A stretch of DNA of 64,000 bases, taken from NCBI RefSeq assembly GCF_963678975.1, contig NC_089272.1:42537391-42601390 (forward strand), in the 5' to 3' direction. Below are positions 1 through 8,672 of the stretch, piece by piece. Both the position numbers and the translations under genes were made by a program. The DNA is from Dysidea avara. Lineage: Eukaryota > Porifera > Demospongiae > Dictyoceratida > Dysideidae. Numbering within the stretch: position 1 is the first letter of the stretch; the number at the start of each line of letters is the position of its first letter. Under the pieces are notes generated by a model, which had not been told where the DNA came from, searched no databases, and saw only the letters and a program-made list of their open reading frames with translations.

Positions 1-1459
1 AAATGGGAGCAAGATAAGGGCTGAGGACCTAAACATTTTGGAGTGTCACTTGATGATTTAACTCATTGAAGGCATTCTTAGCATTAACAAGGAGGACACC
101 ATCAACCTCAGGCAAGTCAAATATTTGTTTCATTGCATGGGCAGCAGCTTCACAACCACCCATTTGACCAGCACATAATTGAGAGGATCCTGCAGCCTGT
201 TGTAAATCACACCCTATAATTGTCATCACAGCCTTTCCAATAATTCTTTGCACAACTTCTTCCACACCAATAAGGCGAACACCAGGATGCTTGTCAAGAG
301 GAATTAGGTGACAAGCACAGTAAGCAGATAAACATTTTGGATTAATATAAAAGGTGGAAATACAATGGGCAAAAGCAGAAATATCTGCACACAAGTCATT
401 AGAAGCATCACCAAAAGCTGTACAAAGATGTCTCCAAGCATGAGCAATAAGACCAGAAGTACCTGCAGAGCCACTTATCTGCAGGACCACTGATTTAATT
501 AAAGCAGCATCTAAGCCATCCAATAGAACTGGATGAAACAATTGAGAGGAGTAAATGGGATCAAGTATAGCATCAGGGTCTGCAGCACAACCATAAGGAT
601 GTTTTTCACGCAATACATCAAACACAGTTTTGGGAGAACCATCAGACAAGGAACTCTCTAAATGATCCAAGTTAAGAGGGCCACAATCGCAAGAAGGAAA
701 CAGACAGCAAAGAGCAGCATTGACATGGCCCTGAGTCATAAGGTGGGAAAGCCTGGAAGAATGAGGTTGATCATCACAGGAAGGATGATAACGATGAGAA
801 GCAGAGATATGTTTCTGTATGACAATCACTTCATTAAATAAAGCTAAAAAATCACCCTTAAGCCAAAGATCAAGTTGTCTCTGAAGGCAAGAACGAACTA
901 CTTGAAAACTGAGTTTGGACTCGTTGTGGGGTTTCTGTAAAAGCAAGTTAGGTATCAACATGGCAGCCTTTAAGGCAAATGGTTCTAGAGCTGACTGGTC
1001 ACTAAAGGAGTGCAGCAATGATGCAAGTTCAGATACAAAGGATTTGCCCAAGTTACCTGATGGCACGGTAAACAAGTTTGGTTTCCAATGGACAACTTGA
1101 AAGTATGGTTGGTCAAGTAATTCAAGCACAGCAGGGCTAGGTGAGCCACACCACTCGAAAGTAGTAAGAGTTGACAAGTTAAAGGAAGGAAGGTTTCGCA
1201 CATCTGAACTGGTTGTACAAGTGGGGCAAATAAAATAGTCCATTATAAACATCAAGTATTCTACAGCAATAGTGATTCCGACACAATGGCCATGATACCA
1301 CTGGCAGCAGTTCTCACTGTGGCCATCACATTTAATCATAAACCCATCAGTACCAAAAGGCCGCCCACAAGAGCACCACGCACGGTCAGGATTATCATCG
1401 TCAACATCGACGTCATTATTAGACAGTTCAGTCCTTGAAATTAGGTTAGGTAATCCCAA
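1..1459 (-). pseudogene. RLE-type retrotransposon, PHD finger plus N-terminal half of reverse transcriptase (partial, runs off left edge)
   Basis: Minus-strand ORF from about 1459 to a TAG at 29-31; the reading frame stays open after the stop to the window edge, so the stop is probably a mutation. An N-terminal PHD-type zinc finger is visible (CSCG, then CQWYHGHCVG, then CPTC). About 300 mostly helical residues follow, then RT lead-in motifs (HPGVRLIGVEEVVQRIIGK, QLCAGQMGGCEAAAHAM) and RT motif A as VLLVNAKNAFNELN. The position normally held by the first catalytic Asp is Asn, so this copy should be inactive. It looks like the same class as the element at 25.76-27.37 kb, which holds the C-terminal half. 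No clear ATG; the 5' end abuts a SINE tail at 1484-1535. Confidence 0.72.
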
Positions 1460-1483
1460 GGCTGCAGCACATGTTGCTGCAGA

Positions 1484-1535
1484 CCTTCAGTGCTGGTCAC
1501 TGTAAAGCATTAATACAATACAATACAATACAACT
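1484..1535 (+). repeat. SINE 3' tail fragment with (AATAC)n end
   Basis: The stretch CAGACCTTCAG ... CTGTAAAGC followed by a pentanucleotide tail matches the 3' end of the tRNA-derived SINE at 33.43-33.66 kb (about 33602-33645). Only the tail is present here, directly next to the 5' end of the RLE retroelement on its left. Confidence 0.5.
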
Positions 1536-1715
1536 GGTTGTTTTCGACGGCTCTTCCTACGTCGTCGGGGTATTCCAATAAGTGCGCATCAAAAGATCAG
1601 AACTCAAGAAGCAGAGCGAGAGAATAACACGGTAACAAATGGTAAACTCAACCTACTTAGCGCCGTGCCCAGAGTCAGGAAGCGAATACCAGGACCGAAG
1701 ATCACTCGAAGAATC
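1536..1715. other. Unassigned spacer
   Basis: About 180 bases between the SINE tail and repeat R1. A 60-codon ORF starts at 1639 and runs into R1, with no recognisable domain. I see no gene here. Confidence 0.4.
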
Positions 1716-2068
1716 AAGAGGAGTTTCTTGGAGCTACAGCACACGTACTTGGCTTTCGAATCATAACTCAGTGGTTTGTAATCCGATTCTTCTGTGCTAC
1801 TGCATGGACCTTCTACGATGACTATTGCAGCTACACAACCGATTGTTAGTTCATTACTCTAAGCGGTTTTCCTGGTAGGAGTTAAAATTAATGGTATTTT
1901 TATTCACGAAGTTCGATAACAATTGTTACAAACCTTTGATTTCGAGTCACATCTCCATAATCGTTATTTCGATTCCTTTCAAACCGCCAAAAGGCACTCC
2001 TACGATGGATAGGCTATCCACATATCGATTTTCAACTCATTCCTAAAGCGATTTACCCTGTAGGCGTG
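1716..2068 (+). repeat. Interspersed repeat R1, copy A, segment 1
   Basis: Shares long near-identical stretches with 54672-55005 (for example GGCTTTCGAATCATAACTCA, and TCGATTCCTTTCAAACC followed by GCCAAAAGGCACTCCTACGA here). It stops at GTAGGCGTG (2060-2068), the 9-bp target of the Mutator-like element that follows, and resumes at 7697. R1 copy A is scattered over 1716-16650 in segments that together equal the ~770 bp of unbroken copy B. I recognise no coding content. Confidence 0.85.
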
Positions 2069-2747
2069 GGTGGGGTCTATTCTACGAAAAGGAACGGAAC
2101 GGAATGATGCGGGACTAAATTACGGAACGGAACGCTTTCTCAAATTGAAGCCTGCAGTTTACCGTTGCTGAAACTGCTCTTACATGTTATCGACGGATCT
2201 TCAGAGGGTGATTAAACATGCTCTCAAGAAAGATAGAAACAATTAAAGGACTGATTGTGGGTTTCTTGTTGGTTGTCATTAGTAACGAAGTATTTATTAT
2301 GGGATTAACTGTCTCAGTGATGAATTTATCACGAAGGGTATTTAATTCATTGCTTGTTTCATCAAGGCTAATAGTATGTGAGTTGTTTATGCTTACTTAT
2401 ACACTCTGGGGCCTGGGCCGGTGTTTCAAGTATGCATCTGTACACTGGAGGTACACTACATAGAAAGCAAGGAGTCAAGAAAGAGTCAGTGGAATTAACT
2501 GTTAAGGAATTTCATGCAGTGTGTGGAGCAATGATACTGACAGACTGGGCCGTGTGCCACAAGGAGGCTATATTCTGTGAGCATCAATAAAGTGGCATAC
2601 CTGAATCCATTAACTACTGCAGTGGACTAAAGCCAGCAGTGGGTTGAAAAGTTTCTGTTTTCAACTGCTAGCAGTATTTGAGACCAACCAGATCTCCTAA
2701 GACTCCCATGTATGTAACTATGTTGATAGCCACCACAGGGATTTCTG

Positions 2748-3404
2748 GGTAGTGCTAAAAGCCGGAACGGAACCAATTAGGGCGCGCGCCAAGTAGAAAA
2801 ATCGTTTGAGACGGATTTTGCATTGTTTCCAACTGCCACACAGTGACTAGAATTGTGCTAGAGTTCATTTCCTTCTACTTATATGCAAGCTAGAAATCTC
2901 TCTCTCGAAGTTTCTATTTAATGTCCGCCACGTGGCATGTTGTGCTCTTACCAATCCATCAAATTCTGTTTAATCCTGATGTAGAATTGCTTCCTTATTA
3001 TTGTAAAAGGTAAACTACTGTAGTATTTTCATGTTATAGTCGTGTCCAACTCTTTAGTAACAGCGAGGATGGTTTTCTGAAGTCTGCCAGCATGGGCAAT
3101 AATTTACGAGAGTTAACCACAGTGCATGTTAGTGGCTGTGAATCATATGCTTATAGTGCTTACAAAATAATAGTTTAGCAGGCTAAATGATAGTTTTTCA
3201 GCGTAGGTAATTGCAAAACGCAGTGGGCATTAAATAGAAACTTCGAGCGAGCGATTTCTAGCATGCCTACCAGCAGAAGAGAACTAACTTTAGCACAATT
3301 CTAGTCACTACGTAAATGGTAAGAAAAGGTGTACAATCTGCAAAAACGATTCCTTAACTTGGCGCGCGCCCCGTTCTATTCCGTTCCGGCTTTTAGCACC
3401 ACCC
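2748..3404. mobile_element. Mutator-like MITE nested in the larger element
   Basis: About 190-bp inverted repeats: the left end reads GTGCTAAAAGCCGGAACGGAA-like sequence from 2751, and the right end ending at 3404 is its reverse complement, extending inward through the CTAGAAATC / CGAAGTTTCTATTTAATG segments (about 2908-2944 and 3227-3265). Flanks GGGATTTCTG at 2738-2747 and 3405-3414 form a 10-bp target duplication. The GGAACGGAA motif is shared with the host element's ends, suggesting one superfamily. The ~280-bp core carries no ORF. Confidence 0.8.
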
Positions 3405-3414
3405 GGGATTTCTG

Positions 3415-4170
3415 TAGTGTAACATTTCACATACTTCTCTGCACATGTACAAAGAAGCTAACATGCATACTGTATTCATTTGTATCCTACTTGAATATGC
3501 TGCAACATTGTGGCCTACGTGGGTACCCAACCTGGCAGTATACCTTGAAATCTCAACTGTATAGCAGATCAACACAGAGCATAGACAAATACATGAACTT
3601 ATGAACCCATTGGACCAGCTGGACTGGGAATCACTAGAAAATATGTACACAAATTTAAAAATTATGTATGTTGCACACAACATGATGAAATTGATATAAT
3701 ATTTGATTTGTTACACTCCCATTCAAGAGAAGATAGAGTGGATGATTATGACACAGTCAGTATGTTTTTGGATAGTTAATGAATCATCTTTGACAGTGCT
3801 GTCTAAAAAGTCCTTGGTTCTATAATATGTCAGAAACACCAACTTCAAGTGTATTTGTAATTAGTACATACTTTATGATAGCACATATTATATTAATTAT
3901 ATTTAGTACATAGCTACTTGTATGTGAGGCTAGAATTTTTGCAATTAAAGATGCAGTAAGATTTCATTTTACTTAGAGAAAAATTCAGCTCGTCATTAAA
4001 ACTGGATTTATTTGTTTACTGTGCAGAAGTCACAAGATTATAATTCACACATACTTAAGTCATTACAAAACTGAATGAAGGAGGGAGAATTAATTACATA
4101 AGGGGGAGTGGGTTCCAAAGCTTAATTACTGAAGGGAAAAAATATGAATCAATGTTCTGTTTGTCATTAC
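3415..4170. other. Non-coding interior of the Mutator-like element
   Basis: AT-rich sequence. ORFs of 91-96 codons on both strands around 3329-3683 overlap the MITE end and show no domain or family resemblance. Nothing else can be supported. Confidence 0.4.
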
Positions 4171-4800
4171 TTGAAAATATCCTTTCCTTTAACCGAGGGT
4201 CACAATGGAAAGAAATCTTTAGTGATATCAATGTGGTCATTAATAATCTTGTACATCATTGTGAGTTTAGCTCTGACTCTTCCCTGTTGTAGTATGGGTA
4301 GATCAGCATATTAGAACAATGGAGTATCTCAAAAAATCATTTAGACAGAGTCTGGTAGCTCTCTTCTGGATGGCTTCAGCTTTGTTTTTGGGGGATCCCA
4401 AACAGGTGATGCATATTCCACAATAGGTCTAACCATGCTTCTGTAACAATTGCACTTACACAACTTGGGAACGTAGTGATGTAAAATTCTGTGTATATAG
4501 AAGGTGTTGATTTGGTTGGCTCTTCTGAATATGATATTCAAAGTCAGCTTGCTATCAAAACCCCTAGATAGGTAGCAGACAAAACTTCCTTGATTAGTGT
4601 GTTCTCAATGTAGAAAGTATGTACGATGGGACTTCTCATTGTCACTCTTAAAAACTCGCATTTTTGAGGATTGACTGACATCATCCAAGTGTGAGACCAT
4701 TGGACTAGCAAGTCCAGATCTTGTTGCAAGGCAACACAGTCATCTGTATTGTGTATAAAAAAGAAAAAAACAAAAACATCACCATCATAGTCCATTGCAA
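4170..4800 (-). pseudogene. CR1/L2-type LINE fragment, RT C-terminal part
   Basis: Two minus-strand ORFs in different frames (4544-4795, then 4341-4541) give consecutive parts of one RT: HNTDDCVALQQDLDLLVQW (motif C region, first Asp eroded), NPQKCEFLRV (motif D), ATYLGVLI, then CYRSMVRPIVEYASPVWDP. A frameshift lies near 4545. Both ends are truncated and no tail is clear. It belongs to the same broad class as the other LINEs in the window but is more decayed. Confidence 0.7.
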
Positions 4801-5283
4801 CTAAAATTTGATGAATCCAATCTCATAAATCTTCACATGTGGTCTGAAACTCTGAAAGTGATACTTCACTCACTCAGTCACATACCTATTATGCTGAAGT
4901 TAGACTGAATCAAGTTGTGATCAACTAACCTTTTCCTGTCACCAGTGCCTTTCTGATTTCTGGAAGATGTGGCCAGTTTATTGTGACTGTGCTCTGAAAC
5001 TGATGAAATTGATTGGCCTTCTGAATAGCTTGTCAATACCATCAGAAACAATTAACTGACTTCCAATCTGGCATCTGAGCCACTGCAACAAACTCGCCTC
5101 AGTCATCAATAAATGAATTAAAGAGCATTGCTTGGTATATTAGGGAGGAGAGCAGTCACTGAGACAGCTAATACCACAATTACAAATTCGTTGCTAATAA
5201 CGACTAACACGAACCCACAATCAATCCTTTAATCATCTCTATCTTTCTTGGAGGTATGTTTGATCACCAACTAGAAGTCCGTT
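4801..5283. other. Interior and right arm of the Mutator-like element
   Basis: 4801-5090 is unassigned. About 5095-5275 is the reverse complement of 2218-2345 (shared AAGAAAGATAGA and GATTGTGGGTT segments) and so is the inner part of the right inverted arm. It ends at the LINE inserted at about 5284. Confidence 0.55.
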
Positions 5284-7565
5284 GATAACTTTTTATTATT
5301 ATTATTATTGTTTACTGAGCAGTCAGCCCTGCTGGTGTGCTCAGGAATCACATAAACAAATACATTAGGTACAATAATATGATTGGAGTCTAGCTGTAAA
5401 TAGATCAGTATCTGCAATTTCAATTGTATCAGTTGGTAGTATGTTCCACTCGTTTATTGTTCTTGAGAAATAGCTGTTTTGGTATGCCGTGGTGGATGAG
5501 GTAGGTAAAATATAGTGAAGATGGTGGTATTGTCTTGTTGGTCGTGTTTTGGTAAGTAATAATGAGGAATTTGGAGTGATAACTGTTGGTAGTGTATCTT
5601 ATGCAATATTTGTAACCTAGATAATTTCCGACGAATTTGTAATGTAGGCCATTTCAGCTGATCCAACATTAGAGAAACTGAACTGAATCTGCCATAGTCA
5701 TTCAACACCCAGCACGCTGCTGTTCGTTGTACTTTCTCTAACTCTGAAATATCTCCAACGTGGTAGGGATCCCAGACAGCAGATGCATACTCTAGTTGTG
5801 GTCTCACCATTGTTAGGTAAGCTGATTCTTTAACTTGTTTTGAACATTTGTTTAGATTGCGTTTTAAGAAATTGAGTGTTCTAGATGCTTTATTGACAAC
5901 ATTTGATATGTGAGGTGACCAAGACAGTGATTTATGAATTAAGACTCCTAGGTACATATGTTGATCAGATATATCTAGTATGTGACTGTCAAGTGTGTAG
6001 TCGTAAGTGAGTGGTGATAAGGATCTCGTGCAACGTATAACTGTACATTTACTAATATTGAACTTAAGTTGCCAAGTATCGGCCCATTCTGACAGTTTAT
6101 TTAAATCTTCTTGAAGTCTGTTGATGTCTTCTACACTATTGATAACTCTATAAAGCAAGCAATCATCAGCGAACAGGCGGAGTGGTGAGTTGATGTCTTT
6201 AGTTATGTCATTTATATACAATAGGAACATTAGAGGTCCAAGAACTGTGTCTTGTGGTACCCCAGACATTACCGACACTGGACTAGAGGATCCACTATTT
6301 AAAACAACACACTGAGTACGTTGGGTAAGCCAAGTTTGGATCCAGTTATAAGTACTGCCATTAATTCCATAACATCTTAGTTTGGTCATTAAGCGTTGGT
6401 GTGGTACTGTATTGAATGCTTTAGAAAAATCCAATAGGATGATATCTATTTGTTTCTGATGGTCTAGAGCAAAGGATATGTCTTCTGTAAGAGTAATTAG
6501 TTGAGTTATGCATGAATGATTAGATCTGAACCCATGTTGATTTTCAATTAATATGTTGTTTTCGTTTAGATGGTTGATGATGGAATGATATATAATGTGT
6601 TCCATAACCTTTGCGCAAATGGAGGTCAAAGATATGGGGCGATAATTACTAACACTACTGTGGTTACCTTTCTTGAATACTGGACATATATTGGCTTTTA
6701 ACCAATCAGATGGCAATGAGTTAGTTGACAGAGAATGATTGAAAATTATGTGTAATATTGGTGTTATTTCATCTGCGCAATGCTTCAAGATGTAAGGGGA
6801 TATACGGTCTGGACCACTAGCTTTATTTGTAGCAAGTGTTATAAGTAACTTATGTATTCCAGATTGTGAGATAGATATATCAGGCATGTTGGCCAATTGG
6901 GTACTTCAGTATTACTATCCGTAGTAGGCATTGTTAACAAGTTTTCCTTTGTAAACACAGATTTAAAGTGATTATTCAAAGCATTTGCTTTGTCTTTTGC
7001 ATGATGGATTGTTTGGTCACCTATAAGTAATGTCAGAATATCATGTTTATCTTGTTTTTTGGCTCTGATGTACTTCCAAAATTGTCGACGATTTCCACTG
7101 AAGGAGTTATTAAATAATCTGCTGTAATAGTTATTGTGTGCTGCTCTCACTTTCGAATTTATAGAATTCTTTAATTTACGATAAGCATCCCAATCAGATT
7201 GTAAAGTGGTTCTTTTAGCTTTGTTGTACAAACGTTTTCGAACTTTCATATCCTTTTTCATTTGTCTATTTATCCATGGCAGTACATTACTTGATTTATT
7301 TACTTTGTGTGGAACATGATCAAGAACAGCCTTGTGAAGTGTTTGCTTAAACTCTTGCCATAGCTGATCAACAGATCTAGACTGAGGGTTACTGAGCAGG
7401 AAAGCATTTCTAAAGGTTATGAGATCATCTTTTATTGATTGAATATCTCCTTTATGGTATAAAGCAACTTTGTGTTGGTTTCTACTTGATGTTGGTTTAT
7501 GAATTATGTCAAAATCAAATATTATAGCATCATGATCAGAAATACCAGGTACAATGCCAAGATCA
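5284..7565 (-). mobile_element. CR1/L2-type LINE, 5'-truncated, inserted in the right arm of the Mutator-like element
   Basis: On the minus strand the element starts inside the endonuclease domain and ends in a (TAA)n tail at 5290-5310 (seen as TTATTATT on the plus strand). Before the tail is a hairpin with outer stem TGAGCA 5316-5321 / TGCTCA 5338-5343 and inner stem CAGC 5324-5327 / GCTG 5331-5334. Comparison with the left arm of the host element locates the insertion, with AACTT on both sides as a likely 5-bp target duplication. The truncated 5' end and the oligo-A-type tail fit target-primed reverse transcription. Confidence 0.75.
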
Positions 7566-7588
7566 ACTTGTAAGGCCAGTTTCAGCAA
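5454..7588 (-). pseudogene. LINE ORF2: C-terminal endonuclease and reverse transcriptase
   Basis: Two overlapping frames, 7588-6839 and 6896-5454, joined by a frameshift near 6890. The first ends the APE-type endonuclease (GISDHDAIIFDF) and includes the linker WINRQMKKDMKVRKRLYNKA. The second carries RT motifs: NKASGPDRISPYILK, ANICPVFKKGNHSS, NYRPISLTSICAKVMEHI, motif A ILLDFSKAF, motif B GVPQDTVLGPL, motif C RLFADDCLLYR and motif D FNISKCTVI. Motif B has Asp where Gly is usual (GVPQG), which with the frameshift suggests a dead copy. The first few residues of the 7588 ORF come from transposon-arm sequence, not LINE. Confidence 0.85.
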
Positions 7589-7696
7589 TGGTAAGCTGCA
7601 GGCTTCAATTTGGGAAAGCGTTCCGTTCCGTAGTTTAGCCCATCATTCCGTTCCGTTCCGTTCCGTTCCGTTCCGTTCCGTAGAATAGACCCCACC

Positions 7697-7714
7697 GTAG
7701 GCGTGACAATAAAT
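7697..7714 (+). repeat. Repeat R1, copy A, segment 2 (18 bp between two insertions)
   Basis: GTAGGCGTG (the 9-bp target duplication) continues as ACAATAAAT, matching R1 copy B at the same place (GTGACAACAAATCG, about 55012-55025). GACAATAAAT at 7705-7714 recurs at 12662-12671, where R1 resumes. Confidence 0.7.
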
Positions 7715-7727
7715 AAATAAATACCCA

Positions 7728-8672
7728 ATGGCGGTTGTAGTGTCTCAAAGTGCTCTCTCTCCCGACCATCCTATTGACGTTATTTGTGGTTCCTTACCGG
7801 CCAAACTGTTCCCTGATAAGCTCAAGGATGGTTTCAGTCGTTGTATTTCGTTTACTGCCGGGAATGGGTCGTTTATGACCCCTTGTAAGTTTGAGCGTCG
7901 CGCTGGTCGCTCTTCATCCAAGAACTGGAAGAGAACAATTCGTTACGCAGGGAAACCCATTGGTGACTTTCTTCAGTGTGTTGTGAATCAGAATGGCAAA
8001 AAGGAAGTTAGTTTTGTCACCTCCAGCCCGCCATTGTTACGCTCGATAGTCGCTGACACAGCAAGTCTTACTTTGTCGGTATCTATGTGTTCTTCAGCTG
8101 GTCGTGGCCCAGTTGTCACTTCAGCAATTCCTGATAAAGCCGTATCCACTTCAACAAGTTCTGTTAAAGTTGTGTCCTCTCCAGCAAGTCCTGGTAAATG
8201 TGTTCCTATTCCAGCAAGTCTTAAAGTTGTGTCTTTTCCAGCAAGTCCTGATAATCCTGTTACTTTTCCAGCAAGTCTTAAAGCTGTGTCCTCTTCAACA
8301 AGTCCTGTTAATGTTATCACTATTCCAGCAAGTCCTGTTAAAGTTGTGTCCTCTCCAGCAAATCCTGATAAAGTTGTTCATTCCCCAGCAAGTCCTGATG
8401 AAGTCTTGTCCTCTTCAGCAAGCCCTGATAAAGTTGTTATTCCAGTAAATGTTGTGTCCTCTATGGCAAGTCCTGATAAAGGTGTTACTATTCCAGCAAG
8501 TCCTGATAAAGCGTTGTCCTCTCCAGCAAGTCCTGATAAAGTTGTTCTTTCTCCAGCAAGTTCTGATGTAGTTTTGTCCTCTTCAGCAAGCCCTGATAAA
8601 GTTGTTACTATTCCAGCAAGTCCTGTGCCCTCTCCAGCAGTTCAGACAGTCCTGATTTGTGTCGCACTATGA
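7728..8672 (+). CDS. SAND-domain ORF1 of an RLE-type retrotransposon, with 10-residue repeats
   Basis: 314 codons from the ATG at 7728. Residues ~15-85 read as a SAND domain, a DNA-binding fold known from Sp100, AIRE and DEAF-1: DVICGSLPAKLF, then FMTPCKFE, then the signature SKNWKRTIRYAGKPIGDFL with KNWK at residues 65-68. Residues ~130-310 are about 17 imperfect 10-residue repeats (PASPDKVVSS type), encoded by a 30-bp tandem repeat at about 8125-8640. The frame is open throughout. Its TGA (8670-8672) overlaps the ATG of ORF2 (8669-8671) as ATGA, so it is probably the first ORF of the element. A captured host exon is the other possibility. The role would be nucleic-acid binding by the retrotransposition complex (inference). 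Confidence 0.75.
   Translation: MAVVVSQSALSPDHPIDVICGSLPAKLFPDKLKDGFSRCISFTAGNGSFMTPCKFERRAGRSSSKNWKRTIRYAGKPIGDFLQCVVNQNGKKEVSFVTSSPPLLRSIVADTASLTLSVSMCSSAGRGPVVTSAIPDKAVSTSTSSVKVVSSPASPGKCVPIPASLKVVSFPASPDNPVTFPASLKAVSSSTSPVNVITIPASPVKVVSSPANPDKVVHSPASPDEVLSSSASPDKVVIPVNVVSSMASPDKGVTIPASPDKALSSPASPDKVVLSPASSDVVLSSSASPDKVVTIPASPVPSPAVQTVLICVAL
8125..8640 (+). repeat. 30-bp coding minisatellite
   Basis: About 17 tandem copies of a 30-bp unit (CCAGCAAGTCCTGATAAAGT core) inside the SAND ORF. The period is a multiple of three, so the frame is preserved and a Pro/Ala/Ser-rich repeat is encoded. Some units are shortened by whole codons. Confidence 0.85.

Larger units (their letters stand above)
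2069..7696. mobile_element. Mutator-like DNA transposon, non-autonomous, long inverted arms, 9-bp target duplication
   Basis: Both termini begin GGTGGGGTCTATTCTACG followed by GGAAC pentamer runs, and the element is flanked by GTAGGCGTG at 2060-2068 and 7697-7705. A 9-bp duplication fits the Mutator superfamily (8-11 bp). The inverted similarity continues inward: 2069-2190 pairs with 7570-7696, and 2218-2345 pairs with about 5095-5265, so the arms were ~280 bp before a LINE landed in the right one. No transposase was found; the ORFs at 2218-2590 lie in the arm and its surroundings and match nothing known. The interior holds a second MITE, a LINE fragment and a LINE. Confidence 0.82.

Noticed and set aside
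7988..8448. ORFs in two other frames over the 30-bp repeats (110 and 114 codons)
   Set aside because: They exist because the tandem repeat lacks stops in several frames; the SAND ORF frame explains the region.
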